Source: Terrimesophilobacter bigeumensis
GTDB lineage: Bacteria > Actinomycetota > Actinomycetes > Actinomycetales > Microbacteriaceae
Reading direction: 5' to 3'
Assembly (NCBI RefSeq): GCF_039537265.1
Contig: NZ_BAABAE010000003.1
Location: 1,302,001 to 1,366,000, forward strand
DNA: 64,000 nt
Below the pieces are notes generated by a model that made no database searches, was not told the DNA's origin, and saw only the letters and a program-made list of their open reading frames with translations. Made by a program: the position numbers and the translations under genes. Within the stretch, counting starts at the first letter, position 1; every line of letters begins with the position of its first letter. Positions 35,020 through 43,893 of the stretch are shown here, piece after piece.

Positions 35020-35892
35020 TCAGATGATCCCCTTCGGATGCCAGACCGTCTTCGTCTCGGTGAAGAACTGGATGCGCTCGACGGAGGGCGCCGGCACACC
35101 GGGCTCCGGCGGCAGTACGCGCTTGAGCGTGTCGGCCGCCGCGACCTGCAGGTCCACCCAGTCGAGGTCGGATGCACCGGCGAGGTCGAGCGCGTTGACA
35201 TCCGCGTGGCTGGCGAGCCAGGGCGCGATCTCGGCCGGCGAGCCGGTCAGGATGTTGACGACACCGCCCGGGACGTCACTCGTCGCGAGAACCTCGGCGA
35301 GGCTGATCGCCGGCAGCGGAGCCGCTTCGCTCGCGATCACGACGACCGTGTTCCCGCTCACGAGCGCAGGCGCGACGACCGAGACGAGGCCCAGGAGGCC
35401 CCCGTCGCCGGATGCGGAGCCCTGCGGCGCGACGATCGCGACGACACCGGTCGGTTCCGGAGTCGAGATGTTGAAGTACGGACCGCTCACGGCGTTCCCG
35501 TTGCCGGTCACCTGAAGATATTTGTCGGCCCAGCCCGCGTACCAGACCCAGACATCGATCGCGGTGTCCACCTCGCGGTTCGCCTGGGCCTCGGTGAGGC
35601 CACTCCCCCGGCGCAGTTCGTCGACGAACTGCGCTCGGCGGCCCTCGAGCAGTTCGGCGATGCGGTAGAGCACCTGCCCACGGTTGTAGGCGGTCGCACC
35701 GGACCAGCCGGAGACCGCAGCACGGGCCGCCACGACGGCGTCACGAGCATCCTTGCGGCTCGCCCGAGCGGCATTCGCCAGGAAGTCGCCCTTGCGCGTC
35801 ACGACCTCGTAGGTGCGCCCGGACTCGCTGCGCGGGAATGCCCCGCCGATGTAGAGCTTGTAGGTCTTCGGTACGGCGAGCCGGGCGGTCAT
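35020..35892 (-). CDS. Truncated, cysteine-free aldehyde dehydrogenase-like protein
   Basis: 290 aa, versus ~480-500 for a full ALDH. It matches the ALDH N-terminal NAD-binding half (YKLYIGGAFPRSESGRTYEV, then PTGVVAIVAPQGS and LVSGNTVVVIASEAAPL, GGVVNILTG), then jumps to a C-terminal tail KTVWHPKGI. The catalytic domain is missing and the protein contains no cysteine at all, so it cannot be an active dehydrogenase. Its ATG overlaps the stop of the full-length ALDH by 4 bp. The pair resembles the two halves of ALDH16, whose second domain is non-catalytic; a structural partner role is inferred. Confidence 0.75.
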   Translation of the reverse strand: MTARLAVPKTYKLYIGGAFPRSESGRTYEVVTRKGDFLANAARASRKDARDAVVAARAAVSGWSGATAYNRGQVLYRIAELLEGRRAQFVDELRRGSGLTEAQANREVDTAIDVWVWYAGWADKYLQVTGNGNAVSGPYFNISTPEPTGVVAIVAPQGSASGDGGLLGLVSVVAPALVSGNTVVVIASEAAPLPAISLAEVLATSDVPGGVVNILTGSPAEIAPWLASHADVNALDLAGASDLDWVDLQVAAADTLKRVLPPEPGVPAPSVERIQFFTETKTVWHPKGII

Positions 35893-37454
35893 CTGGTGGA
35901 TCCCTTCTTCGGCGCGCGGGCGGTCTCGGCACGCTCGACCCGAGAAGCGGCAGGCTCGACCCGAGAAGTACGAGGCTCGACCCGAGAAGCCGGTAGCTGC
36001 CGCGAAGCCGGCGCATGCCAGCCGGACTGCAGGTAGGCTCCGAGTCCGTGGCGGCCGCCCTCACGCCCGTAGCCGGACTCCTTGTAGCCGCCGAACGGGC
36101 TCGCCGGGTCGAACCGGTTGAAGGTGTTCGCCCAGACGACACCGGCCTTGAGCTTGTCGGCGACCCCGAGGATGCGACTGCCCTTGTCGCTCCAGATTCC
36201 CGCCGAGAGACCATATGGCGTGTTGTTCGCCTTCGCGATCGCCTCGGCCGGAGTCCGGAAGGTGAGCACCGAGAGCACCGGTCCGAAGATCTCCTCGCGC
36301 GCGATGCGGTGGCTCGTCTCGACGCCCGTGAAGATCGTCGGCGCGAACCAGAAGCCCTTGTCGGGGATGACGCAGTCCGCGGTCCAGCGGTCGGCCCCCT
36401 CCTCCTCGCCGATGTCGGAGAGGGTGCGGATGCGCTCGAGCTGCGCCTTCGAGTTGATCGCCCCGATGTCGGTGTTCTTGTCGAGCGGGTCGCCGAGCCG
36501 AAGCGTCGAAAGGCGCTGTTTGAGCCGGTCGATGACCTCGTCGTGGACGTTCTCCTGCACGAGCAGGCGGCTGCCGGCGCAGCAGACATGTCCCTGGTTG
36601 AAGAAGATCCCGTTGACGATGCCCTCGATCGCCTGATCCATGGGGGCGTCGTCGAACACGATGTTCGCGGCTTTTCCGCCGAGTTCGAGCGTGAGCTTCT
36701 TGGCCGTCCCCGCCGTCGACTTCGCGATCGCCCGCCCGACGGCGGTCGAACCGGTGAAGGCGACCTTGTCGACATCCGGGTGGTTGACGAGCGCCGAACC
36801 GGTGTCGCCTGCCCCCGTCACGATGTTGACGACGCCCGGCGGCAGGTCGGCCTGCTGCAGGATCTCGGCGAAGACGAGCGCAGACAGCGGTGTGGTCTCC
36901 GCGGGCTTCAGCACGACCGTGTTGCCGGCCGCGAGAGCCGGCGCGATCTTCCAGGCGAGCATGAGCAGCGGGAAGTTCCACGGGATCACCTGAGCGGCCA
37001 CTCCGAGCGCGCGGGGAGCGGCCCCCAGGCCCGCGTGGTCGAGCTTGTCCGCCCATCCGGCGTAGTAGAAGAACCAGGCGGCGACGAGCGGGACGTCGAC
37101 ATCGCGGCTCTCCTTGATGGGCTTGCCGTTGTCGAGGCTCTCGGCCACGGCGAGTTCGCGAGTGCGCTCCTGCACGAGGCGGGCGATGCGGAACAGGTAC
37201 TTGCCGCGGTCGCTGCCGCTCATCCGCGACCAGACCCTGTCGTAGGCGCGGCGAGCCGCGACGACCGCCGTGTCGACATCCGCGGCGTTCGCGTTCGCGA
37301 TCTTCGCGATCGGGCTCTCGTCGGCCGGCGAGATCGTCGTGAACGGTGTGCCGTGCCCCTCGCGGAAGTCCCCGTCGATGAAGAGTCCGTAGCTCTTCTT
37401 GAGGTGCAGGATGCTCTTCGACTCGGGGGCCGGAGCGTATTCGAGGAAGCTCAT
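35889..37454 (-). CDS. Aldehyde dehydrogenase of the deo operon
   Basis: 521 aa NAD(P)-dependent dehydrogenase. Catalytic glutamate in LELGGKAANIV and nucleophile cysteine in NQGHVCCAGSRLLVQ are present; the cofactor loop is PWNFPLLML. In this operon it probably oxidises acetaldehyde released by deoxyribose-phosphate aldolase, or another deoxyribose-derived aldehyde. The C-terminus carries a ~30-residue extension made of SRVEP-type 7-residue repeats not found in ordinary ALDHs. It lies between deoC (upstream) and the truncated ALDH (4-bp overlap). Confidence 0.87.
   Translation of the reverse strand: MSFLEYAPAPESKSILHLKKSYGLFIDGDFREGHGTPFTTISPADESPIAKIANANAADVDTAVVAARRAYDRVWSRMSGSDRGKYLFRIARLVQERTRELAVAESLDNGKPIKESRDVDVPLVAAWFFYYAGWADKLDHAGLGAAPRALGVAAQVIPWNFPLLMLAWKIAPALAAGNTVVLKPAETTPLSALVFAEILQQADLPPGVVNIVTGAGDTGSALVNHPDVDKVAFTGSTAVGRAIAKSTAGTAKKLTLELGGKAANIVFDDAPMDQAIEGIVNGIFFNQGHVCCAGSRLLVQENVHDEVIDRLKQRLSTLRLGDPLDKNTDIGAINSKAQLERIRTLSDIGEEEGADRWTADCVIPDKGFWFAPTIFTGVETSHRIAREEIFGPVLSVLTFRTPAEAIAKANNTPYGLSAGIWSDKGSRILGVADKLKAGVVWANTFNRFDPASPFGGYKESGYGREGGRHGLGAYLQSGWHAPASRQLPASRVEPRTSRVEPAASRVERAETARAPKKGSTR
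35933..35989 (-). repeat. Three 21-bp tandem repeats in the ALDH tail
   Basis: GCTCGACCCGAGAAG occurs at 35933, 35954 and 35975, a 21-bp period kept in frame (seven residues, SRVEP-x-x). The repeats encode the linker-like extension at the end of the full ALDH, immediately before the truncated ALDH. Confidence 0.85.
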
Positions 37455-37464
37455 ATTGATACTC

Positions 37465-38478
37465 CTAGTCGATCGTGACGTAGTCGGGGCCGCTGTAGTG
37501 GCCGGTCGTGAGCTTCTGCCTCTGCAGCAGAACGTCGTTGAGCAGGCTCGATGCGCCGAAGCGGAACAGGTGCGGCTGGAGCCACTCCTCCCCGACGGTC
37601 TCGGCGACCGTCACGAGGTAGCGGATGGCGTCCTTCGACGAGCGGATGCCGCCGGCCGGCTTGACCCCGATCTTCTCTCCGGTCAGCCGGTGCCAGTCGT
37701 TCACGACCTGCAGCATGAGCAGGGTGACCGGGAGGGTTGCTGCCGGCTGCACCTTGCCGGTGGAGGTCTTGATGAAGTCGGCACCGGCGAGGATGGCGAG
37801 CCAGGATGCGCGCCGCACATTGTCGTAAGTGTTGAGTTCACCGGTCTCGAGGATCACCTTGAGGTGGGCGTAGCTCCCGTCGCGGCGGCGGCAGGCCTCC
37901 TTGACCGCGACGATCTGCTCGAACACGATGCCGTACCGACCGGAGAGGAATGCGCCGCGGTCGATGACCATGTCGATCTCGTCCGCACCGGCGTCCACGG
38001 CATCCTTCGTGTCGGCGAGCTTGACGGCGAGCGAGGCTCGGCCGCTCGGGAACGCCGTGGCGACCGCGGCGACGTTGATACCGGTGCGACCGCCGGCCGC
38101 ATGTGCGCTGCCGAGCGCGGCGACGGCATCCGCGACCATGTCGCCGTAGACGCATACCGCTGCCACCCGAGGGGTCGTCGGGTCGGAGGGGTCGGGGTTC
38201 ATGGCCTTCGCGACGAGGGACTGCACCTTGCCGGGGGTGTCGGCGCCCTCGAGCGTCGTGAGGTCGATGAGCCGGATGATCGTGTCGAGCGCCCAGGCCT
38301 TCGAACTCGTCTTGATGGAGCGCGTGGCGAGGCCGGCCGCGCGCGCCTCGAGTCCGACGGCGTCGACCCCGGACAGCCCGTCGAGGTGGAGCTTCAGGCT
38401 CTTCTCGGTCAGGTCCGCGCCGATGAGCTGCACGGCTCGCTCGGCCGGCGCGAGGGCGACTGGCTGTTCCAACGTCAT
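37465..38478 (-). CDS. deoC: Deoxyribose-phosphate aldolase
   Basis: 337 aa, the long DeoC form. Cleaves 2-deoxyribose-5-phosphate into acetaldehyde and glyceraldehyde-3-phosphate. Schiff-base lysine is in GADFIKTSTGK; the second lysine is in GVKPAGGIRS; TFPSG-like ATAFPSGRASL and DEIDMVIDRGA are also conserved. The ATG at 38478 is preceded by GGAGGAAT. It is second in the operon after the SorC-type regulator. Confidence 0.92.
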   Translation of the reverse strand: MTLEQPVALAPAERAVQLIGADLTEKSLKLHLDGLSGVDAVGLEARAAGLATRSIKTSSKAWALDTIIRLIDLTTLEGADTPGKVQSLVAKAMNPDPSDPTTPRVAAVCVYGDMVADAVAALGSAHAAGGRTGINVAAVATAFPSGRASLAVKLADTKDAVDAGADEIDMVIDRGAFLSGRYGIVFEQIVAVKEACRRRDGSYAHLKVILETGELNTYDNVRRASWLAILAGADFIKTSTGKVQPAATLPVTLLMLQVVNDWHRLTGEKIGVKPAGGIRSSKDAIRYLVTVAETVGEEWLQPHLFRFGASSLLNDVLLQRQKLTTGHYSGPDYVTID

Positions 38479-38488
38479 GATTCCTCCG

Positions 38489-39430
38489 TCACGATTCTTC
38501 CAGGAGTACTGCAGCGGTGACCTCGTCGGTGACGACGACGTCGCACAGGCCGCTGGTGACGACCGCACGGGCGACCGGATGCTTCGCCTCCCCCGCCACG
38601 ACCAGGATCGCGGTGGCCGAGCGGCGAAGCTCGTCGAGCCCCAGCCCCACGGTCCGCTCATCGAGACCGGGATCGACAGGGTTGCCGTTCGCGTCGATGT
38701 AGCGGCCGAGGACGTCGCCGACGGCGCCTTTGCGTACGAGCTCCGCGACATCCTCCTGGCGGAGATAACCGGTCTCCACGAGCACGGAGGACTCGTCGGC
38801 GACCCCGGCGCTGTACAGGTAGGCATCCGCCCTGGCCGCCCTGTCGAGCACGGCGGCGACGGTGCGGTCGCTCTCGATCGCGCGCTTGGTCTCGAGACGT
38901 TCGAGGATGGCCGGACTCGGCAGCAGGACCGCCTGGCCGCGGCCCTTGCGCGCGATCTCGACCGCGGTCGTCGAGGCGGTCCCCGCACGCTTGTTGAGGC
39001 TCACACCCCCGTTGATCTGTACGACGTTGACCCCGTTGGCCCAGCCGGTGGGAAGGTGATGCGCGACGTCGTCAAGGGTCCTGCCCCAGCTGATCCCGAG
39101 AGTACGGGGAACCGGGCGCAGGGCCGTCAGGTAGTCGGCGGCCGCCTGGGCGACGACGGATCGCAGGTCTTCCGCGAGCGGGACGACCACGGCATCCGTG
39201 AGCCCGAACCGCTCGCGCAGCTCGCGCTCGGCACCGAGCCTGCGAGCACGCGGATGCACGATCTCGATGCGGACGATGCCTTTCTCGCGCGCTCGGGTGA
39301 GGAGTCGGCCGACCTTCCAGCGCGTGACCCCGAGGATGGCGCCGATCTCGTCCTGCGTCTTGTTCTCGTCGTAGTAGAGCTCGGCGATGCGCACGGTGAG
39401 CATCTCCGGATCGGTGATGAGCGCGGACAT
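38489..39430 (-). CDS. SorC-family sugar-binding regulator of the deo operon
   Basis: 313 aa. N-terminal helix-turn-helix (KTQDEIGAILGVTRWKVGRLLTRAREKGIV, about 22-51) joined to a sugar-phosphate-binding domain related to B. subtilis DeoR, with GISWGRTLDDVA and SAGVADESSV. It probably represses the operon and is released by deoxyribose-5-phosphate. Start ATG 39430 with GGAGG four nt upstream. A longer N-terminus (to 39481) would include the promoter and is rejected. A perfect palindrome for it lies 63-80 bp upstream. Confidence 0.85.
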   Translation of the reverse strand: MSALITDPEMLTVRIAELYYDENKTQDEIGAILGVTRWKVGRLLTRAREKGIVRIEIVHPRARRLGAERELRERFGLTDAVVVPLAEDLRSVVAQAAADYLTALRPVPRTLGISWGRTLDDVAHHLPTGWANGVNVVQINGGVSLNKRAGTASTTAVEIARKGRGQAVLLPSPAILERLETKRAIESDRTVAAVLDRAARADAYLYSAGVADESSVLVETGYLRQEDVAELVRKGAVGDVLGRYIDANGNPVDPGLDERTVGLGLDELRRSATAILVVAGEAKHPVARAVVTSGLCDVVVTDEVTAAVLLEES

Positions 39431-39449
39431 GGGGCCTCCTCTCCCTTTC

Positions 39450-39478
39450 AGGCTAGGCGCGCACGAGGCCATTCTCAA
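39450..39478 (-). promoter_or_regulatory. Promoter of the deo operon
   Basis: On the minus strand, TTGAGA (39473-39478) and TAGCCT (39450-39455) are separated by exactly 17 bp, a good -35/-10 pair. Transcription would start near 39444, giving a short leader with a GGAGG site before the ATG at 39430. Confidence 0.65.
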
Positions 39479-39492
39479 CATCTGTAGGGCTC

Positions 39493-39510
39493 TCTGCTCA
39501 TATGAGCAGA
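39493..39510. promoter_or_regulatory. Operator-like 18-bp palindrome upstream of the deo operon
   Basis: TCTGCTCATATGAGCAGA is a perfect 18-bp palindrome 15 bp upstream of the predicted -35 element. It is the likely site for the SorC-type regulator encoded just downstream. Next to it, GCGCGGATGAAC occurs twice with a 16-bp period (39527 and 39543), of unknown meaning. Confidence 0.68.
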
Positions 39511-39574
39511 ATCCGGACGCACGGACGCGCGGATGAACAGATGCGCGGATGAACGGATCGATCCCCGTCTGGCT

Positions 39575-40060
39575 TCAGCGACCGCCGGCAGCAGCCAGGT
39601 AGCCGCGCCAGGCCTCGGCGCGGTCGCGGTCCCAGTTCGCCCAGTCGACCGGATGCCCGCGCAGCAGCCCGTCCAGCTGGTCGAGGTTGCTCAGCCAGTC
39701 GGCCTTCACACGCGGAACGAACGCCGCATCCACCGCGACCCGCACGGTCGTCAGGAGCCGCGTCGTCGTCCCGAACGGACCGCCGGGGAGCGCGGAGAGC
39801 CGGAAGGAGATCTCACCGCGATTGTCCGTCTCGATCTCGAGCAGCTCGGGCTCCTCGAGCGCGGTGATCATGCCCTGCGTCGGCGGGTAGCTCGAACTGG
39901 TGAGCCAGACGAGGTCGTAGCACCCGTCGAGCTGCGGCTCGACGTCGGCCTCCGCGAGCCATCCGAGGATGAGATCCGGCTCGATGAGCGCATCGAAGAC
40001 GATCGACGGGGGGAATTCGAAGTCCCTCTCGAAGTCGAGTTCGAGCGCCGCGGGGGTCAT
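39575..40060 (-). CDS. SRPBCC/AHSA1-like protein
   Basis: 161 aa. The start-domain N-terminus LELDFERDFEFPPSIVFDALIEPDLILGWLAEADVEPQLDGCYDLVW fits the AHSA1/SRPBCC hydrophobic-cavity fold; the middle ALEEPELLEIETD corresponds to the central sheet. Ligand unknown. ATG 40060 follows TAGGGT at 6 nt; it is divergent from the ROK gene. Confidence 0.75.
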   Translation of the reverse strand: MTPAALELDFERDFEFPPSIVFDALIEPDLILGWLAEADVEPQLDGCYDLVWLTSSSYPPTQGMITALEEPELLEIETDNRGEISFRLSALPGGPFGTTTRLLTTVRVAVDAAFVPRVKADWLSNLDQLDGLLRGHPVDWANWDRDRAEAWRGYLAAAGGR

Positions 40061-40100
40061 GGTGCAACCCTACGCCGGGCCTCCCCCATAGGCTCTGTAC

Positions 40101-41054
40101 ATGCCGCACGATCTCGCACTCGCCATCGACCTCGGAGGCACGAAGGTCGAGGCGAGCCTCGTCGACCGCGAGGGGACCCTCCTCGACGGCAGTCGATCGC
40201 GCAAGTCCACCGGCGCCGCGAAGACCTCTGACGAGCTCGCGGCGAGTGTCCGCGCCGTGGTGACGAGCGCTCTCGCCGCACTGCCGGCGGAGGGCAGGGT
40301 CTCGGGCGTCGGCATCGGAGCGGCCGGCCCGATCCGGCAGGCCGAAGGGCTCGTCTCGCCGCTGAACCTTCCCGCCTGGCGAGACTATCCATTGCACGAG
40401 CTCGTCTCGGAGATCGTCCACGAGCACGCCGCAGACCTGGTCGCCGATGCCCCGGTCACGCTGCGCATGGATGGCCTGTGCATCACGCTCGCCGAACACT
40501 GGGTCGGCGCCGCGCAGGGCGTCGGCAACGTCCTCGGCATGGTCGTCTCCACCGGAATCGGCGGCGGTCTCATCCTCGGCGGGCACACCGTTCCGGGGCC
40601 GACCGGCAATGCCGGGCACATCGGCCACGTCGAGGTCGCAGGGTTCGACGACCCGTGCGCCTGCGGGGGACGCGGATGCCTGGAAGCCGTCGCATCCGGC
40701 CCGCGCAGCGTCGCCTGGGCGCGGGAGCAGGGCTGGACCGGCACGACCGGCGAGGAACTCGCCGAGAGCTATGCCGCCGGCGACGGTGTCGCCCGCGCAG
40801 CGATCATGCGTTCGGGGAGGGCGATCGGGCGCGCGATCGGCTCGGTGACCGCCCTCGTGGACCTCGAGCTCGTCGCCGTCGGGGGCGGGTTCTCGCGCGC
40901 GACGCCGGACCTCTTCGACCACATCCGGATCGGAATCGACGAGCACAGTGGTTTGGAGTTCACCCGCAAGGTGCGAGTCGTGCCCTCGCTGCTCTCCGAC
41001 ATCGGGCCGCTCGTGGGCGCCGCGGCGCTCGTGCACCGCGCCGACCTGCTCTGA
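40101..41054 (+). CDS. ROK-family sugar kinase
   Basis: 317 aa. ATP-binding N-terminus AIDLGGTKVEASLVD, central GTGIGGGL-like VSTGIGGGLILGG with GNAGHIGH, and the zinc motif CACGGRGCLEAVASG, all diagnostic of ROK kinases. It has no N-terminal helix-turn-helix, so it is an enzyme, likely glucokinase or a related hexokinase, rather than a repressor. ATG 40101 lies 6 nt after TAGGCT. Confidence 0.87.
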   Translation: MPHDLALAIDLGGTKVEASLVDREGTLLDGSRSRKSTGAAKTSDELAASVRAVVTSALAALPAEGRVSGVGIGAAGPIRQAEGLVSPLNLPAWRDYPLHELVSEIVHEHAADLVADAPVTLRMDGLCITLAEHWVGAAQGVGNVLGMVVSTGIGGGLILGGHTVPGPTGNAGHIGHVEVAGFDDPCACGGRGCLEAVASGPRSVAWAREQGWTGTTGEELAESYAAGDGVARAAIMRSGRAIGRAIGSVTALVDLELVAVGGGFSRATPDLFDHIRIGIDEHSGLEFTRKVRVVPSLLSDIGPLVGAAALVHRADLL

Positions 41055-41090
41055 ATCGGCCTGCGCGGAGTCCGCCTTCACCGAGGCGAC

Positions 41091-42329
41091 TCAGGCAACC
41101 TCCCTGGAGGCCGTCTCGTCCTCGACGAAACGGGGATGCCGCAGCACGAAGCCGAAGTATACGAAGAGGGCCGACGTCGCCGCGAGCAGGATGAGCGAGA
41201 GCGCCCAGCCCCCCGTGGCGTCATGCAGCAGGCCGACGAGGAGCGGCCCGAGCGCGGCAAGCGTGTAGCCGACGGCCTGGGAGAACCCGCTCAGCGCGAT
41301 CGAGCCCTCGTGCGTGCGCGTCCTCAGGTTGATGAGCGCGAGGCAGGCCGGGAAGATCCCCTGCCCGACACCGCAGAGGGCGATCCACAGCCACGGGGAC
41401 ACCCCCGGTGCCACCAGGAGCCCCAGATAGCCGAGCACGAAGCCGACTCCGCCGATATGCAGAATCCATCCGACGTTCGACAACCGGGCGCTCAGGATGG
41501 GTGCCACGATCGAGGCGACCATCCCGATGGCCCCCCAGAACGCGAGCAGCAGACCCGCCTCGAACTCGCCGACTCCGGCCTGGTCGACCAACAGCTTCGG
41601 CAGCCAGGCGAACATCGAGTACGCCTGGAAGGATGTGAGCGAGAACACGATCGCGATGGCCCAGGCGACCTTCGAGTGCCAGACCCGACCGATCATCCCC
41701 GGCGCAGGCTCCTCGAGCTCCGGCGCCGGATCGAGTGCCGCGGCACGTGAGCGCTTCCTGCTCCGAATCAGTACCGAGATCCACGGCGGAAGACTCACCA
41801 GTGCGAGGATCGCCCACACCCCGAGCGACGCCCGCCAGCCTGCGAGGTCGGCGATCGGGAACGCGAATGCGGGCGGAAGCACCGTCCCGAGCGAGACGCA
41901 GGTCGCGTAGAGGGAGGTCATGAGCCCGACACGATCCGGGAAGTACCGCTTGACGATCGGGGGCAGCAGAATGTTGCCGACCCCTGCCGCGGCGAGCGCC
42001 ACGAGCGTGCCCGCGAACAGCAGCGAGTACTCGGCGGCCAGGGCCCGGCCGACGAAGCCCGCCGTCATGGCGACGATCGCGAGGATGAGGAATCGCTCGA
42101 GTCCGAGCCGATGCGAGATACGCGGCGCGACGAGCCCGGCGAGAGCGAACATGACCGGCGGCAGCATTCCGAGGATGCCGAGTCCGACCTCGTCGAGCGG
42201 GATATCGGCGGCCACCGCTCCCACGACCGGCGAGAGCGAGGTCGCGGCCGTGCGCAGATTCGCGGCGACGAGCACGATGCCGAGGAGCGCGAGGGTGCGC
42301 CCCGCCCAGAGCGGGGCAGGCCGCGTCAC
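41091..42329 (-). CDS. CynX/NimT-type MFS transporter
   Basis: 412 aa, twelve membrane helices. It resembles the CynX/NimT group (cyanate and 2-nitroimidazole exporters): VAANLRTAATSLSPVVGAV at the N-terminus and GIFPACLALINLRTRTHEGSIALSGFSQAVGYTLAALGPLLVG in the second half. The substrate is unknown. It starts 13 bp after ribF in the same direction and is probably part of that transcript. Confidence 0.82.
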   Translation of the reverse strand: MTRPAPLWAGRTLALLGIVLVAANLRTAATSLSPVVGAVAADIPLDEVGLGILGMLPPVMFALAGLVAPRISHRLGLERFLILAIVAMTAGFVGRALAAEYSLLFAGTLVALAAAGVGNILLPPIVKRYFPDRVGLMTSLYATCVSLGTVLPPAFAFPIADLAGWRASLGVWAILALVSLPPWISVLIRSRKRSRAAALDPAPELEEPAPGMIGRVWHSKVAWAIAIVFSLTSFQAYSMFAWLPKLLVDQAGVGEFEAGLLLAFWGAIGMVASIVAPILSARLSNVGWILHIGGVGFVLGYLGLLVAPGVSPWLWIALCGVGQGIFPACLALINLRTRTHEGSIALSGFSQAVGYTLAALGPLLVGLLHDATGGWALSLILLAATSALFVYFGFVLRHPRFVEDETASREVA

Positions 42330-42342
42330 GGTGCCTGCCCGG

Positions 42343-43299
42343 TCACGAAGCGGGGTCTGTCACGAGGATGCGCCGGGTGTCCTCGACGTCCGCGGTGATC
42401 CGTGCGATGAGCGCGTCGGCGCCGTCGAACTTCTCCATGCCGCGGATTCGGTCGACGAAGTCCAGCTCCATCGTGCGGCCGTAGAGGTCGATGTCGAGCG
42501 GACCGGAATCCGCCGCGAGCAGGTGCGCCTCGACCTGGCGGGCCGGCACCCCTTCGAAGGTCGGGTTGTTGCCGATCGAGACGGCGGCAGGGTACCGGTC
42601 GCCGGAGACCGTCGCCCAGGCTGCGTAGATGCCGTCGGCGGGAACCAGGCCCTCGGACTCCGCTGCGAGGTTCGCGGTGGGGAACCCGAGCATCCTGCCG
42701 CGCTGCGCCCCGCGTACCACGGCGCCACGCACAGCCGGCCGCCGGCCGAGCAACGCCGCCGCCTCCCGCACCCGGCCCTCTGCGAGCAGTTCGCGCACCC
42801 AGGTCGAGGAGATGCGCCTGCCCTCGTGCTCGACGATCGGGAGGTGCCGCACCTCGAAACCGTCCTGCCGGCCGACCTCGTCGAGCAGGGCGACGGTACC
42901 CTTTCCGCCGTGGCCGAAACGGAAATCGGGGCCGGCGAAGACGATCCTCGCCCTGAGCGCCCGCACGAGGACACGCTCGATGAACTCTTCCGGGGCCTGC
43001 TGGCTGAAGGCGCGATCGAAGGTGAGCATGACGGTCGCGGCGACACCGGAGCGCTCGAGCAGTTCGAGCTTCTGGTCGTTGCTGATGAGTGCGGGCGGGC
43101 ACGCCTCCGGCGCCAGGAGGCTCAGCGGATTGCGGTCGAAGGTCAGCACCGTCGGCGTGAGCGACGCCTCCCGCGCATCGGCGAGAAGCAGGTCGATCAT
43201 CCGGTGGTGGCCGATGTGGACTCCGTCGAACTTGCCGATCGTGACGGCGGAGGGGCCGAAGTCGGTGGGGATCTCCGCGAGCGAGGTATAGATCTTCAT
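42343..43299 (-). CDS. ribF: Bifunctional riboflavin kinase/FAD synthetase
   Basis: 318 aa. Converts riboflavin to FMN and FMN to FAD. The N-terminal adenylyltransferase domain has TIGKFDGVHIGHH (about 20-32) and the FSTFDFRFG-like GPDFRFGHGGKG; the C-terminal kinase domain has RGRMLGFPTANL-like QRGRMLGFPTANL and PADGIYAAW. Length matches the family. It follows the membrane gene at 43301 with a one-base gap and precedes the MFS gene, so the three form an operon. No FMN riboswitch is evident upstream. Confidence 0.93.
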   Translation of the reverse strand: MKIYTSLAEIPTDFGPSAVTIGKFDGVHIGHHRMIDLLLADAREASLTPTVLTFDRNPLSLLAPEACPPALISNDQKLELLERSGVAATVMLTFDRAFSQQAPEEFIERVLVRALRARIVFAGPDFRFGHGGKGTVALLDEVGRQDGFEVRHLPIVEHEGRRISSTWVRELLAEGRVREAAALLGRRPAVRGAVVRGAQRGRMLGFPTANLAAESEGLVPADGIYAAWATVSGDRYPAAVSIGNNPTFEGVPARQVEAHLLAADSGPLDIDLYGRTMELDFVDRIRGMEKFDGADALIARITADVEDTRRILVTDPAS

Positions 43300-43300
43300 C

Positions 43301-43789
43301 TCAGGCCGCCGTCTCGGTGGTCGACCCGGCCGCAGGCTCCGTGGCCGGCGAGGGGTCGACGCGACCGCCTGTCGAGAGCCAGATCATGCCCAGCACGGGG
43401 AGCACGAGCGGAACGAACAGGTAACCGCGCCCGAACACCGACCAGACCGTGTCGCTCGGGAACAGCTCGGCGTCGAAGATGCTCAGGAATCCGACGACGA
43501 GCACGCCGAGCAGTTCGAAGGTGATCGTGGCCCAGGCGATCCGGTACCACATCCGTCCGCGCTTGACGAGCGCGACCGTCGCGACGATGTAGACGACGGC
43601 GGACAATGCCGAGAGGAGGTAGGCCACGGGCGCGTGGTCGAATTTGGTGGCGATCTGCACGAACGACCGCCCCGTCGCGGCGAGCGCGAGGATGCCGTAC
43701 ACGACGATGAGCAGTCGGCCGACACCGCGTACCCGGCCGGTGCCGCGCGCGAGCCCGCCGTTTCCGTGCGAGGGTGCAGAGGATTCCAT
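43301..43789 (-). CDS. Hypothetical four-helix membrane protein, first gene of the ribF transcript
   Basis: 162 aa. Four hydrophobic segments (about 22-41, 52-75, 83-107, 118-140) and a Ser/Thr/Pro-rich C-terminus. No family recognised. ATG 43789 lies 7 nt after TAACCT on the minus strand, so this gene probably opens a transcript that runs into ribF and the MFS transporter. The 104 bp upstream contain CCAGAACC-type short repeats. Confidence 0.65.
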   Translation of the reverse strand: MESSAPSHGNGGLARGTGRVRGVGRLLIVVYGILALAATGRSFVQIATKFDHAPVAYLLSALSAVVYIVATVALVKRGRMWYRIAWATITFELLGVLVVGFLSIFDAELFPSDTVWSVFGRGYLFVPLVLPVLGMIWLSTGGRVDPSPATEPAAGSTTETAA

Positions 43790-43893
43790 CGGTTCAAGGT
43801 TAGGCGATCGGCGGATGCCCCAGAGACAGACTCCGAACCAGACCCAGAACCGGCCCCAGAACCAGACTCGGGCACCGGACTCAGGCGCCGGGC

